DNA from: DASWLF01 sp963768765 | GTDB taxonomy: Bacteria > Desulfobacterota > Desulfobaccia > Desulfobaccales > 0-14-0-80-60-11 | Length of the DNA stretch: 64,000 bases | NCBI GenBank assembly: GCA_963768765.1 | Contig: CAVYJK010000028.1 | Span: 131,498 to 195,497, forward strand | Direction of reading: 5' to 3' | Part shown: piece by piece, positions 1 to 10,500 of the stretch | How positions within the stretch are numbered: position 1 is the first letter of the stretch | How the letters are laid out: each line of letters opens with the position of its first letter | Notes under the pieces: generated by a model | What the model was told of the DNA's origin: nothing | Database searches by the model: none | What the model saw: the letters and a program-made list of their open reading frames with translations, nothing else | Translations under genes and position numbers: made by a program

Positions 1-516
1 AGCCTCTCCCAGGCCAACCTGCTGCTCTTCGGCGCCATCGCTCTGGCCGGCGGCCTGGGGACGCTCACGGGCGGGTGGCTGGGGGACCGCCTGCTGAGCC
101 GCACCCTGGGGGCGCCCCTCTGGGTCAGCGGGGTGGGCATCGTCCTGGCCCTGCCCCTGGCGGCCCTGGCCATCTTTGCTGCAAACCCCCTCATCTATCT
201 CCCGGCCCTGACGGCCGCGGTTTTCCTGCTGTTCTTGAATCCCGGGGTTCTCACTGCGGTGATCGTCAGCGTGGCGGGACCCTGGCGCCGGGCCCAGGCC
301 GTGGCCTTGAATATCGTGGTCATCCACCTGGTGGGAGACGTCCCTTCTCCCTTCCTCATCGGCTGGGTCTCGGACCTCTGGGCGCTGAAATGGGGGGTCT
401 CCCTCACCCTGGTGGCCCTGGCCGCGGGGGCGGCCTTGATTTTCGCGGCCCTCCCCCACCTGGGCCGGGACCTGGCCGCGGCCGGCGAGCTCGATTACCG
501 GCAGGGAACCGGCTAA
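1..516 (+). CDS. MFS transporter, C-terminal part (5' truncated by window edge)
   Basis: The reading frame is open from base 1 and stops at 514-516, so only the last 171 residues are visible. It encodes alternating hydrophobic segments with short charged loops, including a GGWLGDR loop of the kind found between paired helices in major facilitator superfamily carriers, and later a GWVSDLW loop preceded by a PSPFLIG helix. This resembles the second half of Spinster-like or general MFS efflux/uptake carriers in the inner membrane. The substrate cannot be told from this fragment. Family assignment is from hydrophobic pattern and loop motifs only. Confidence 0.7.
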   Translation, partial: SLSQANLLLFGAIALAGGLGTLTGGWLGDRLLSRTLGAPLWVSGVGIVLALPLAALAIFAANPLIYLPALTAAVFLLFLNPGVLTAVIVSVAGPWRRAQAVALNIVVIHLVGDVPSPFLIGWVSDLWALKWGVSLTLVALAAGAALIFAALPHLGRDLAAAGELDYRQGTG

Positions 517-695
517 ACCCGGCCCCTTCCGCCCTCCAGGAAGGGGGAGTTTTGCAGCCCAAAGATTCGTTCAGGCAGTTGCGGGACAGTATACCGGGAC
601 TGAACAATTACAGCAGGCCGCTGCCGCCGAATGACGGCGCCGAGCCCAGTATAGCCCTTAGATGGCGCCTCTTGCCGCGGGGGAGAATTTTGCCA

Positions 696-724
696 TTGAC
701 GAAGGGAAAGCAGATTGTTATAAA
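696..724 (+). promoter_or_regulatory. sigma70-type promoter of tRNA-fMet
   Basis: A TTGACG -35 box (696-701) and a TATAAA -10 box (719-724) are separated by 17 bp, and the tRNA starts 22 bp after the -10 box. This is a near-consensus housekeeping promoter. Confidence 0.7.
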
Positions 725-746
725 TAAAGAACAGTTCGGCCAATGA

Positions 747-823
747 CGCGGGGTGGAGCAGCCTGGAAGCTCGTCGGGCTCATAACCCGAAGGTCGCAGG
801 TTCAAATCCTGCCCCCGCTACCA
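747..823 (+). tRNA. initiator tRNA-fMet (CAT)
   Basis: This is a 77-nt cloverleaf with encoded CCA. The anticodon loop is CTCATAA with a stem containing the three consecutive G:C pairs (GGG/CCC) typical of initiators, and the T arm carries GGTTCAAATCC. The acceptor stem has an unpaired first position (C1 against T72), the formylation hallmark of initiator tRNAs. A promoter precedes it and a terminator hairpin follows. Confidence 0.96.
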
Positions 824-830
824 AATAAAC

Positions 831-868
831 CAAGGGCTTAGATTAATTTCTAAGCCCTTGATATTTTT
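831..868 (+). terminator. intrinsic terminator of tRNA-fMet
   Basis: A perfect 12-bp stem (831-842 with 849-860) closes a TTAATT loop and is followed by a T-rich tail. It sits 8 bases after the tRNA CCA end. Downstream, a short tandem CCCAACACT motif (about 874-893) has no assigned role. Confidence 0.75.
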
Positions 869-1003
869 CGCTCCCAACACTATTCCCAACACTCTTTTCC
901 GTTTTTGCATTACCTGATTGTCCTCCGGAACCAATATCCGGGCTTTTGATACCGAGTTGCGTTCAAAGAGCTATTTTCATAGCACAGGCCTTAGCCTGCG
1001 CCT

Positions 1004-1024
1004 GCACAGGCGAGACGCCTGTGC
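1004..1024. repeat. dispersed palindromic hairpin, family A
   Basis: A perfect 9-bp stem GCACAGGCG/CGCCTGTGC closes an AGA loop and is followed by CACC. A second member with the same architecture lies at 15408-15428 (GCACCGGCG, GGA, CGCCGGTGC, then CACC). Compensatory changes keep the stem intact, which points to a repeat family with conserved structure rather than a chance hairpin. Confidence 0.6.
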
Positions 1025-1044
1025 CACCTGTTTGATTGCGACTT

Positions 1045-1174
1045 GAGACCTCTGCGAAAATCTCGATTATTTCGCTGGTTAATCAAAATGTAGCGTAGGC
1101 GCCCTCGCCTGCGACCATATAAGGCATGGACAGCCGAGGGCGGCTATCCTACATGAGATTTTCGCAGAGGTCTC
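1045..1174. mobile_element. MITE copy 1 (130 bp, non-coding)
   Basis: The element begins GAGACCTCTGCGAAAATCTC and ends with the exact reverse complement, giving 20-bp perfect terminal inverted repeats. Both sides carry the 5-bp direct repeat GACTT (1040-1044 and 1175-1179), the footprint of transposition. The interior is non-coding and matches copy 2 at 2864-2989, sharing AATGTAGCGTAGGCG and GGCGGCTATCC segments. It has no transposase and must be mobilised in trans. Confidence 0.88.
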
Positions 1175-1499
1175 GACTTGGTATGAGTTGCCCATCGCCC
1201 GCCAAGATGGTTAACGGGTTGGGGCAAACTCTAACCCTTTAATTTTTTATCCCCAAGGGCCGGAGGCGGAGAAAAGACTTTAGTTTTTTCGGATAACTTA
1301 TTAATAATCAATAGAATTGACCTGGGCCTACGGAGTGCCCGCCGGAGCAAATCAAGAAGTGCCACGGCGAAGTCCAGGAGCATCCAGGCGTCATGGTTGA
1401 GAAAAGCCAGAAATTAAGTAAGCAGCCAGATGACGCCGGGTAGTAGATTTCGGGCGGTTATCTTTTGCCAGAACCGGACGAACCAGAAAGTGGGCGCCC

Positions 1500-2684
1500 A
1501 TGCGGGAGAAGGTTTTGGGACCGTCGGTAGGAGAAATTTTCCGGGCTTTCCTGCACCTGGGGCTCACCGCGTATGGCGGCCTGGCCATGGTGGAGCCGAT
1601 TCGGCGGAGGATAGTCCAGGAAAAGGGCTGGCTGAGTCAGAAGGAGTTCCTGGACGGGCTGGCCCTCTGCCAGTTGGTGCCGGGGGCCACGGTGGTGCAA
1701 CTGGCCACCTACGTGGGCTACCGTCTGCGCCAAACCTCCGGCGCCCTGGCCGCCGCCGGGGCCTTCATCCTGCCGGCGTTTTTCCTGATGTTGGGTCTTT
1801 CCGTCCTCTACTTCCATTACGGCAATATCACCTGGGTGAAAGCGGCCTCCAAAGGTTTAAACGCGGTGGTGCTCGCCCTGCTGCTGCAGGCCTTGTGGCG
1901 CTTCCAGGAAATAATCCGGAAGCACTGGCTGGACCTGGGCATCGCCCTCCTGGCCCTGGCGGCCCTCTGGGTTAGGGTCAACTATCTCCTGGTCTTCCTG
2001 GCCGCGGGCCTGCTGCGGTGGGTGCTGGGGTTAAGGTGGGCGCCGGAGGAAGGCTCCCGGACCTGGGCGACGACCGTCCCCGTCCCCGAGCCCGGCCTCA
2101 TCGCCACCCAGGTGGGCGGCGCAGCCCTGGCGCTGGCCCTGGGGGTCTGGGGCCTGTGGAACTTGAACCACAACCTGGGCCTGATGTCCCTGATCTTCCT
2201 CAAGGTCGGGTTGGTGGCCTTTGGGGGCGGTTACGCCATGATCCCCATTCTGCAATGGGACCTGGTGGACCACCTGGGCTGGCTCACCTTGCGCCAATTC
2301 CTGGACGGCATCCTTTTAGGCTTCATCACCCCCGGCCCCATCATCATTACGGCAACTTTCATCGGCTATTGGCTCAAGGGGTTCCCGGGGGCGGTGGTGG
2401 CCACGATTTTCATCTTTTTACCTCCCATCCTGATCATCATCTTTTTGACCCCGTTTTATCAACGGGTCAAGGAGGCCCGCCTGATGCGCCCCATAATCCA
2501 GGGCATTCTGTCGGCCCTGGTGGGGATGCTGATTCTGGTGGTGATTCAGATGGGCCGGGCCTCCCTGATTGATCCAATAAGTTGGGCCATCATGGTGGGC
2601 GCGGCGGTGGCCTTGATCGCCTTTAAAGCGAACCTCCTGTGGGTGGTGGCCGCCGCCGCCGGCATATCGCTGCTCCTTTTTTAA
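1500..2684 (+). CDS. chrA: chromate transporter, two-domain CHR family
   Basis: This 394-residue membrane protein is made of two homologous halves, the long-chain ChrA architecture. The N-terminal half has the family signatures GLTAYGGLAMVEPI, KGWLSQKEFLDGLALCQLVPGAT and LPAFFLM; the C-terminal half repeats them as GLVAFGGGYAMIPIL, LGWLTLRQFLDGILLGFITPGP and FIFLPPILI. ChrA proteins export chromate or related oxyanions across the inner membrane; sulfate-like substrates cannot be excluded. The start was taken at the ATG beginning MREKVLG, which allows the full first CHR domain. It is monocistronic and lies between two MITE copies (1045-1174 and 2864-2989), so it may have been moved or be differently regulated here. 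Confidence 0.9.
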   Translation: MREKVLGPSVGEIFRAFLHLGLTAYGGLAMVEPIRRRIVQEKGWLSQKEFLDGLALCQLVPGATVVQLATYVGYRLRQTSGALAAAGAFILPAFFLMLGLSVLYFHYGNITWVKAASKGLNAVVLALLLQALWRFQEIIRKHWLDLGIALLALAALWVRVNYLLVFLAAGLLRWVLGLRWAPEEGSRTWATTVPVPEPGLIATQVGGAALALALGVWGLWNLNHNLGLMSLIFLKVGLVAFGGGYAMIPILQWDLVDHLGWLTLRQFLDGILLGFITPGPIIITATFIGYWLKGFPGAVVATIFIFLPPILIIIFLTPFYQRVKEARLMRPIIQGILSALVGMLILVVIQMGRASLIDPISWAIMVGAAVALIAFKANLLWVVAAAAGISLLLF

Positions 2685-2863
2685 TTCTTCCGAAAGAATA
2701 TTCCCCCAGCGGCGCTGGAATCTGCCTTTATCGCAGTTTGTTTAAGCCAAGGCGGGGAAGTTTTTGGCCTGCGGCGGGGCGGACCGAGAGAACCTCGGCG
2801 CCATTATTAAGGCTCAGAGAGTAGTGTCCGGCAAGGTTTTTGCTAAGCCTGGGTAGCCAATTT

Positions 2864-2989
2864 GAGACCTCTGCGAAAATCTCAGTTGCTGCCCTGGTTC
2901 ATCAAAATGTAGCGTAGGCGTCCTCGCCTGCGATGAGCGGTGGACAGCCGGGGGCGGCTATCCCACATTTAGATTTTCGCAGAGGTCTT
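2864..2989. mobile_element. MITE copy 2 (126 bp, non-coding)
   Basis: This is the same element as at 1045-1174 and in the same orientation. The inverted termini AGACCTCTGCGAAAATCT and AGATTTTCGCAGAGGTCT are perfect over 18 bp. The flanking direct repeat AATTT (2859-2863 and 2990-2994) differs from that of copy 1, so the copies are independent insertions rather than a segmental duplication. Together they bracket chrA. Confidence 0.88.
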
Positions 2990-3086
2990 AATTTGGGATA
3001 AAATTCGCTCATACCAGGCAGTTCATTATGGGTATCGGACCGATACCGCCGGGTTGCCGGAAACCGACAGGAAAGACCCTAAAATT

Positions 3087-3111
3087 CCCTCTCCCCTTCA
3101 AGGGGAGAGGG
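3087..3111. repeat. palindrome CCCTCTCCCCTT/AAGGGGAGAGGG
   Basis: A 12-bp perfect inverted repeat has a single-base centre at 3099. A related CCCTCTCC/GGAGAGGG palindrome lies upstream of folE2 (39827-39851). It sits inside the IS-like remnant. It looks like a REP-type repeat and I see no gene it terminates. Confidence 0.5.
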
Positions 3112-3342
3112 AGAAATTCGTTTCGGCCGATCATGTCCCAAGAAAAAGTGCGGGATCGCCAGAGCACCGACATTCATGGTTTTGCCGGAAACCGGAAAAT
3201 TTCTACCGGACACTACTGAGGCTCAGAGAAAATTTTCGCTTGAGGAGAGTCAACCTGAGAAGAATGGCGTTGTTGAAGCAAAGCCGCGCCATTGGGGAAG
3301 TTTTTCAACAGCTTGACTAGAGGATTTTGCCCCAGGCCCTTA

Positions 3343-3385
3343 TTAGGGATTCCCTAACAAAAAATTAGGTATTCCCTGATTGACA
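3343..3385 (+). promoter_or_regulatory. tandem palindromic operator next to a TTGACA box
   Basis: A perfect 7-1-7 palindrome TTAGGGATTCCCTAA (3343-3357) is repeated with two changes as TTAGGTATTCCCTGA (3365-3379), 22 bp centre to centre, that is two helical turns. A TTGACA box (3380-3385) abuts the second copy. The arrangement suits cooperative binding of a dimeric regulator at a promoter. The -10 box is not obvious, and the next gene starts 635 bp downstream, so the target is uncertain. Confidence 0.4.
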
Positions 3386-4020
3386 CCCAGGGAGATATTA
3401 GCCTAAAAGTTAACAACCATCTTCAGAAAATTAAACAATATTAATAACTTAATGTTTTAAGAATAGATTAACATTATGGTTAACTCTAATTCATTATTAT
3501 TAAGGGCTGGTGGGTTGCCCTAAATTTAGCAGGGGGTCAGGCCGGCCCTTCTTTACGGTCAGTCTGGGCAGGATCTTATCCGGGAGCCGCCCCCCTTAAG
3601 ACCATGAGTCGCTTATGCGGGTTAGGGGACACGGCCAGGGCCCCGCTTTGAGGGAGTGGGGGTCCGGGACTGCTGCAGCCGAGGTTGCTTCCGCCGGCCA
3701 GGCCCGGTCCAGGGGTCCTCTTAATGGGTCTTCCGGGAGAAATATCCTGCCCGTCAGCCCCACGTCTTTGAACCCCTTGGTAATCTTCAAAATTTTACCT
3801 GCCAAAGCCGCCAACTCAACTTTAGTCTATTTAAAAAAATCCGATATTTTTCTTGACATCGGCAAATATGTGTGGGAAAAGGGGCTATCCGTATGAGCAT
3901 AAATGGGCGCCGGCCGGGGGAGCCTTGCCTAATCTGAACAGCTAACCGGCACCCAGGGGAAGGCCCGGCGCGCCCGCGCCGGCCGGATAAGAGAATTTTC
4001 CATCGTCAAGGGGGGGACTG
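3386..4020. other. long intergenic region upstream of the lipoprotein/autotransporter operon
   Basis: The first part (3390-3500) is AT-rich with repeated GTTAAC/TTAACA motifs. From about 3530 the sequence turns GC-rich again. A TTGACA at 3853-3858 has no convincing -10 partner. I see no gene; short open frames here lack ribosome binding sites and recognisable protein. A long untranslated leader for the downstream operon is possible. Confidence 0.4.
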
Positions 4021-4470
4021 ATGCGGAAAAGACTCACCTACCATCTATCTCTAAAATTTATCACCTTCTGGTTTTTGCTCCTGCTACCCGCGGCGGGGTT
4101 GCTCGCCGGGTGCAGCGGCAATGATCTCCGGTTTCCCACCGAGTTTCAAGCGGTGTTTCTGGACAACGGCCAGGTCTTTTTCGGCCGGCTGGAGGATGTG
4201 GGCTCTTCTTTCCTGGGACTGCGGGACGTCTTCTACGTCCAGCGCACCGTGACCCCGGACAAGAAGGAGGCCAGCATCCTGGTCAAGCGGGGCAGTGAGT
4301 GGCACGGCCCCGACTTCATGCGCATCAACACGCGGCACGTGGTGTACATCGAACCGGTGGCCCCGGATTCCCGGGTGGCCCAATTAATCCGGGAGGCCAA
4401 GAAGCCCCCGGCACCGGCGCCAAAGATCGAAGAAAAGGCGCCTCCGGCAAGACCTGGGACGGGTAAGTGA
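4021..4470 (+). CDS. hypothetical lipoprotein
   Basis: The 149-residue product begins with a basic and hydrophobic leader ending in the lipobox LLAGC (cysteine near residue 31), so it should be lipid-anchored after export. The mature part contains a compact segment resembling small beta-rich domains (QAVFLDNGQVFFGRLED...) and ends in a Pro/Ala/Lys-rich linker. A purine-rich stretch precedes the ATG. It stops 41 bp before the autotransporter start on the same strand, so the two are probably cotranscribed. A role in assembly or surface display of the autotransporter is suggested only by position. I do not recognise a family with certainty. Confidence 0.75.
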   Translation: MRKRLTYHLSLKFITFWFLLLLPAAGLLAGCSGNDLRFPTEFQAVFLDNGQVFFGRLEDVGSSFLGLRDVFYVQRTVTPDKKEASILVKRGSEWHGPDFMRINTRHVVYIEPVAPDSRVAQLIREAKKPPAPAPKIEEKAPPARPGTGK

Positions 4471-4511
4471 GGTCTTCATCCATTAACGGTAAACTAGAGG
4501 GGAGAAAAATC

Positions 4512-7500
4512 ATGGGTAATCTTAATAAGAAGATGCGCCACGGTTGGCTGCGGTTTTTGGGGGCGGCCCTGCTGCTGGGGGTCCTGGCGTCGGCGTCGCC
4601 GGCGGGGGCCCAGCTCGTGGTCGATACCTCAATAGCAACTTCGCCTTACTTTATAGTCATCCCCAATTTGTGGGGGTCGGAATCCGTCGGGATAACTCCC
4701 GGTAACGGCTTTGTGGGCGGGGGCTATATCGGCCACTTCGCTGCCCTTCCCAACACGATGCTCGGCAGCCTCTACCTGGGCACCACCGTGCTCGGCGTCG
4801 GTCCCGGCGGCGGCACCTACGACCTGGGCGGCTTTGGGGTTCTTACGGTGGGCGGCAATGAGTACGTCGGCGACACCGGCACCGGCACCTTCCTCCACGG
4901 GGTCACCGCCCCGGGCGGCACCAACAATGTGACCGGCAACCTCTACCTGGGCTATTTATCGGGCAGCACCGGCACCTACATCCTGGGCCCGGGAGGCGTG
5001 CTCGCTGTTGGGGGCTACGAGTCGGTGGGGGACGGCCCCGGCCTGGGCACCTTCATCCAGTACAGCGGCATCAACTCCATCACAAACGACCTTTACGTGG
5101 GCCGCTATGGGTCTGGCACCGGCACCTACAACCTGAGCGGGGATGGCTTTCTCGTGGTGGGCGGCAGTGAGTACGTGGGCCGGAGCGGCGGCACCGGGGT
5201 CTTCAGCCAAAGCGGCGGCCAAAACGCCGTGGCCGGCGACCTCTACCTGGCCCACGGCGCCGGGGGCAGCGGCAGCTACGACCTGAGCAACACCGGCCTG
5301 CTGTCGGTGACCGGCGATGAGTCCATCGGCCGCGACGGCACCGGCACCTTCACCCACGGCGTCAGCGCCGCCGGGGGCACCAACACGGTGGGCGGCAACC
5401 TCTACCTGGGGGAAAACTCCGGCGCCAGCGGCTCCTACCGCCTGGATAGCGGCAGCCTCCGGGTGGCCGGCAATGCCTACGTGGGCGATGCGGGCAGCGG
5501 CTCCTTCACCCAGAACGGCGGCACCAACCGGGTGGTCGGGGCCCTCTACCTGGCCCATGATACCGGCAGCACCGGCTCCTATACTCTGAATGCCGGCGGC
5601 AGCCTGACGGCGGGCTATGAGTACGTGGGCTACTCCGGGTACGGGGCCTTCACCCAGAACGGCGGCACCAACACCGTGACCGGCTATCTGGATGTGGGGG
5701 AATACGTCGGCGGCAGCTACCACCTGGTGAACGGCAGCCTCTCGGCGCCAAATGAATACATCGGCAACTATAGCGGCAGCACCGGCACCTTCACCCAGGA
5801 CGGCGGCACCAACCATGTGAGCAGCAGCCTCTACCTGGGCTGGTTGAGCGGCGCCACCGGCACCTATAATTTGAACGGCGGCAGCCTCTCGGCGGTCAAC
5901 GAGTACGTGGGCAGCGGCGGCACCGCGGACTTCTTCCAGGGATGGTTAACCACCGGCGGCACCAACACGCTGAGCGGCAACCTCTACCTGGGCTACAGCA
6001 GCACCGGCAGCGGCGACTACGGCCTGTATAACGGCCAGCTTACCGCGGTGAACGAATACGTGGGCGTCAACGGTTACGGCCTCTTCTACCAGGGATATGT
6101 GGCGGGCGACGGCGGCAGCAACACGCTGAGCGGCAACCTCTACCTGGGGGGTTCCGCATTCGGCCAAACCGGCAACGGCAACTACTACCTGTATGTCGGC
6201 AGCCTCTCGGCGGCCAACGAGTTCGTGGGCTACTCCGGCACCGGCGATTTCCAACAGGGCATCGGCACCTCCACGGGCGGCACCAACCATGTGTCCGGCA
6301 GCCTCTACCTGGGCTTTTGGGCGGGAAGCAGCGGCACCTACGAACTGTACCACGGCCTGCTGGACCCGTGGAATGAGTTCGTGGGCGTCGCCGGCACCGG
6401 CACCTTCACCCAGAGCGGCGGCACCAACATTGTGCACAACAACCTCTACCTGGGCTACTGGGGAACCGGCAGCGGCACCTACACTCTGAGCGGCACCGGG
6501 TTGCTGTCGGTCGCCAATAATGAATACATCGGCTACTTCGGCAACGGGGCCTTCATCCAGAACGGCGGCACCAATACCCTGACCAACCTCTATCTGGGCC
6601 TCTTCCCCGGCCATAGCAGCACCTATACGATGACCGACGGCAGCCTCTCGGCCGTCACCGAGTACATCGGCTACGCCGGCACCGGCAGCTTCATCCAGAG
6701 CGGCGGCACCAACGCGATAAGCGGCGACCTCTACCTGGGCTACGCGGCCAGCGGCAGCGGCTACTACGAATTGAGCGGCTCCGGGGCGCTGTCGGCCGTC
6801 AATGAATTCATCGGCTACAACGGCAGCGGCTCCTTCGTGCAGAACGGCGGCACCAATACGGCAACCAACCTCTGGCTGGGCCTCATGGCCGGCAATAGCA
6901 GCACCTATACGATGACCGCCGGCAGCCTCTCGGCGGTCAACGAGTACATCGGCTACGGGGGCACCGGCCTCTTCACCCAGAACGGCGGCACCAACCAGGT
7001 GAGCGGCAACCTCTACCTGGGCTACCTCGGGCCCGTCCCCTTCCCGCCCTCCGCCGGCGCCAGCGGCACCTACAATTTGAACGCACCGGCCTGCTGGACC
7101 CGTTCAACGAGTACGTGGGCTACAACGGCATCGGCACCTTCAACCAGTTCGGCGGCATCAACATTGTGACCAACAACCTCTACCTGGGCTACATGCCCAC
7201 CGGCCAGCGGCACCTATAATCTGAACGGCGGCAGCCTCTCGGCCCTCAATGAGTTCGTGGGCTACTTGGGCGGCGGCTACCTTCAACCAGACCGGCGGCA
7301 CCAACCACGGTGACCGGCAACCTCTACCTGGGGCTCCTGCCGGGCAGCAGCTCGACTTACAACCTGGGTCCCAACGGCACCCTGAGCGCCACCAATGAGT
7401 ACGTGGGCTGGGGCGGCTTCGGCACCTTCAACCAGACCGGCGGCCTCAACGACCCGGTCAACCTCTCCCTGGGCTCCACCCCCGGCTCCAGCGGCACCTA

Positions 7501-10500
7501 CAACCTGAACGGCGGCAGCCTGTTTGCCAATCGGGAGGCGGTGGGCGAATCCGGCTTCGGCACCTTCACCCAGATCGGCGGCACCAACTCGGTGGGCAAC
7601 CTCTACCTGGGCTTCAACGTGGGCAGCAGCGGCTCTTACGGCCTGACCGGCGGCACCATCTACGGCGGCAATGAGTTCGTGGGCTACTCCGGCATCGGCA
7701 ACTTTACCCAGAACGGCGCCGCCACCGAGAACTTAGTGTACGGCAACCTCTACCTGGGCTTCAATGCCGGCGGCATTGGCACTTACACCCTAACCGCCGG
7801 CCTCCTGGATCCTTACAATGAGTACATCGGCTACCACGGCTACGGCTACTTCCACCAGAACGGCGGCACCCACATCGTGTTCAACAACCTCAGCCTGGGG
7901 GTCAACAGCGGCGGCAACGGCTATGTACGATCTGAACGACGGCAGCCTCCAGGCCGGCAATGAGATCATCGGCGACCTGGGCTATGGGTCGTTCTGGCAG
8001 GGCTTCTTAGTCCCGGCGGCACCAACACGGTGCTGGGCAGCCTCTACCTGGGCTATCACAGCGGCGGCAGCGGCGACTACGATCTGTTAGGCGGCAGCCT
8101 CACCGCGGTGAATGAGTACGTGGGCTACTCCGGCAGCGGCTACTTCCACCAGAACGGCGGCACCAACACGGTGACCGGCGCCAGCCTCTACGTGGGCTAC
8201 AACCTGGGCAGCACCGGCACCTACGACCTGCACGACCCCGGGGTCCTGTCGGCGGTGAACGAATACGTCGGCTACTGGGGCACCGGCACCTTCAACCAGG
8301 ACGGCGGCACCAACACGGTGAGCGACACCCTGCGGCTGGGCTTCCACCAAACCGGCAGCGGCGCCTACAACCTGAGCGGCGGGCACGCTGCAGGCCTTCA
8401 ATGAGGGCATCGGCATCTCCGGCACCGGCACCTTCACCCAGACCGGCGGCACCAACCTGGTGGACAACAACCTGCGGCTGGGGGTCAACCCCACCGGCAT
8501 CGGTTCCTACGACCTGAGCGGCACCGCCAGCTTACTGAGGGTGCTCAACGATGAGACCATCGGGGTCTCCGGCACCGGCACCTTCAACCAGACCGGCGGC
8601 ACCCACCTGGTGCTCAACAACCTCTACCTGGGCTTCAACCCCGGCGGCACCGGCAGCTACAACCTCAGAGCGACGGCATCCTGGAGGTGACCGGCAACGA
8701 GTACGTCGGCTACAGCGGCACCGGCACCTTCGACCAGACCGGCGGCACCCACACCGTGACCGACGACCTGGTCCTGGGCTTCGACGTCCAGTAGCCTGGG
8801 CACCTACAACCTGAGCGGCACCGGCCTGCTTGGATCGCCGTCAACGAGTTCGTGGGCTATAGCGGCACCGGCTCCTTCACCCAGAGCGGCGGCACCAACA
8901 CCGTGACCAATAACCTCTACCTGGGCGATAACGCCGGCGGCAGCGGCACCTACAACCTGAGCGGCACCGGCCTGCTGGATCCGGTCAATGAGTATCGTCG
9001 GCTACCACCGGCACCGGCACCTTCAACCAGAGCGGCGGCACCAACATCGTGACCGGCAACCTCTACCTGGGCTACTTGACGGGAGCAGCGGCACCTACAA
9101 CCTGAGCGGCACCGGCCTGCTCCAGGCCGGCAACGAGTCCGTCGGCGACGGCCCCGGCCTGGGCACCTTTAACCAGGACGGCGGCACCAACACGGTGGCC
9201 GGTACCCTTTACGTGGGCCACCTTTCCAGCGGCACCGGCACTTACAACCTGAGTCGGCGGCATCCTCTCAGCCGCCAATGAGATCGTGGGCGCGCCGGCG
9301 GCACCGGCGTCTTCAACCAGAGCGGCGGCACCAACACGGTGACCGACCTCTACCTGGCCCAAGGGGCCACCTATGCCGTCGGTACTTATAACCTGAGCGA
9401 CGGCGGCAGCCTCACAGCCACCAATGAGTACGTCGGCTACAACGGCACCGGCACCTTCAACCAGACCGGCGGCACCAACCAGGTGACCAACAACCTCTAC
9501 CTGGGTTATAACAACGGCGCCAACGGCACCTACAACCTGAGCGACTCCGGCCTCCTGGATCCGGTGAATGAGTTCATCGGCGACAACGGCACCGGCACCT
9601 TCAACCAGACCGGCGGCACCAACCTGGTGACCAATTACCTCGGTCTGGGCGAAGGTAACACCGGCAATGGCACCTATAATTTGTCGGGCGGCAGCCTGGG
9701 GGTGGGGGGCACAGAGTCCATCGGCAACTCGGGCACCGGCACCTTCAACCAGAGCGACGGCAGCATCAACACGGTGGGCGGCAGCCTGTACCTGGGCACT
9801 AATAACACCGGTATCGGCACCTACAACCTGAGCGGCGGCAGCCTGTCGGCGGCGGCAATGAGGTCGTGGGCTACAACGGCAGCGGCACCTTCAACCAGAG
9901 CGGCGGCACCAACACGGTGACCGGCGACCTCTTTCTGGGCTATGGCACCAACGCCATCGGCACCTACAACCTGAGCGCGGCGGCCTCCTGGACCGCCTAT
10001 AATGAGTACGTGGGCGGTTACTCCGGCACCGGCACCTTCAACCAGACCGGCGGCACCAACATCGTGACCAATAACCTCTACCTGGGCTATAACCACCGGC
10101 GCCATCGGCACCTACAACCTGAGCGACCGGCCTCCTGGACCCCGTCAATGAGTACGTCGGCTACTCCGGCACCGGCACCTTCAACCAGAGCGGCGGCACC
10201 AACACCGTGACCAACAACCTCTACCTGGGCTATAACACCACCGGCAACGGCACCTACAACCTGAGCGACGGCGGCATCCTGTCGGTGGGCAACGATGAGT
10301 ACGTCGGCTACTACGGCACCGGCACCTTCAACCAGAGCGGCGGCACCCACACGGTGAGTCGACTCCTATACCTGGGCTATCACACCAACGGCATCGGCAC
10401 CTACAACCTGAGCGGCGGCAGCCTCCAGGCCGGCTCCGAGTCCGTGGGGACGGCCCGGGCACCGGGCACCTTCAACCAGTCCGGCGGCACCAACACGGTG

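Larger units (their letters stand above)
2810..3229. mobile_element. degenerate IS-like remnant with nested MITE
   Basis: An 11-bp direct repeat AGGCTCAGAGA occurs at 2810-2820 and 3219-3229. Immediately inside it are inverted ends, GTAGTGTCCGG at 2821-2831 and CCGGACACTAC at 3206-3216, with weaker similarity continuing inward. The spacing suggests a roughly 400-bp transposon derivative; 10-12 bp duplications are known for the IS4 group. No transposase remains. MITE copy 2 lies wholly inside, so this element is the older insertion. Confidence 0.6.

Noticed and set aside
513..805. Short frames overlapping the tRNA-fMet promoter and gene
   Set aside because: They run through the tRNA and have no ribosome sites or plausible protein.
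1045..2989. The two MITEs as products of one tandem duplication including chrA
   Set aside because: Their flanking target duplications differ (GACTT and AATTT) and their interiors have diverged independently.
3028..3896. Small plus-strand frames in the gap before the lipoprotein
   Set aside because: They cross transposon remnants and palindromes, lack ribosome sites and resemble no protein.
4956..6614. Long antisense open frames across the repeat array (4956-5816 and 5946-6614, minus)
   Set aside because: They arise from GC-rich repeat codons read backwards; they lack ribosome sites and give low-complexity Val/Ala/Gly protein.
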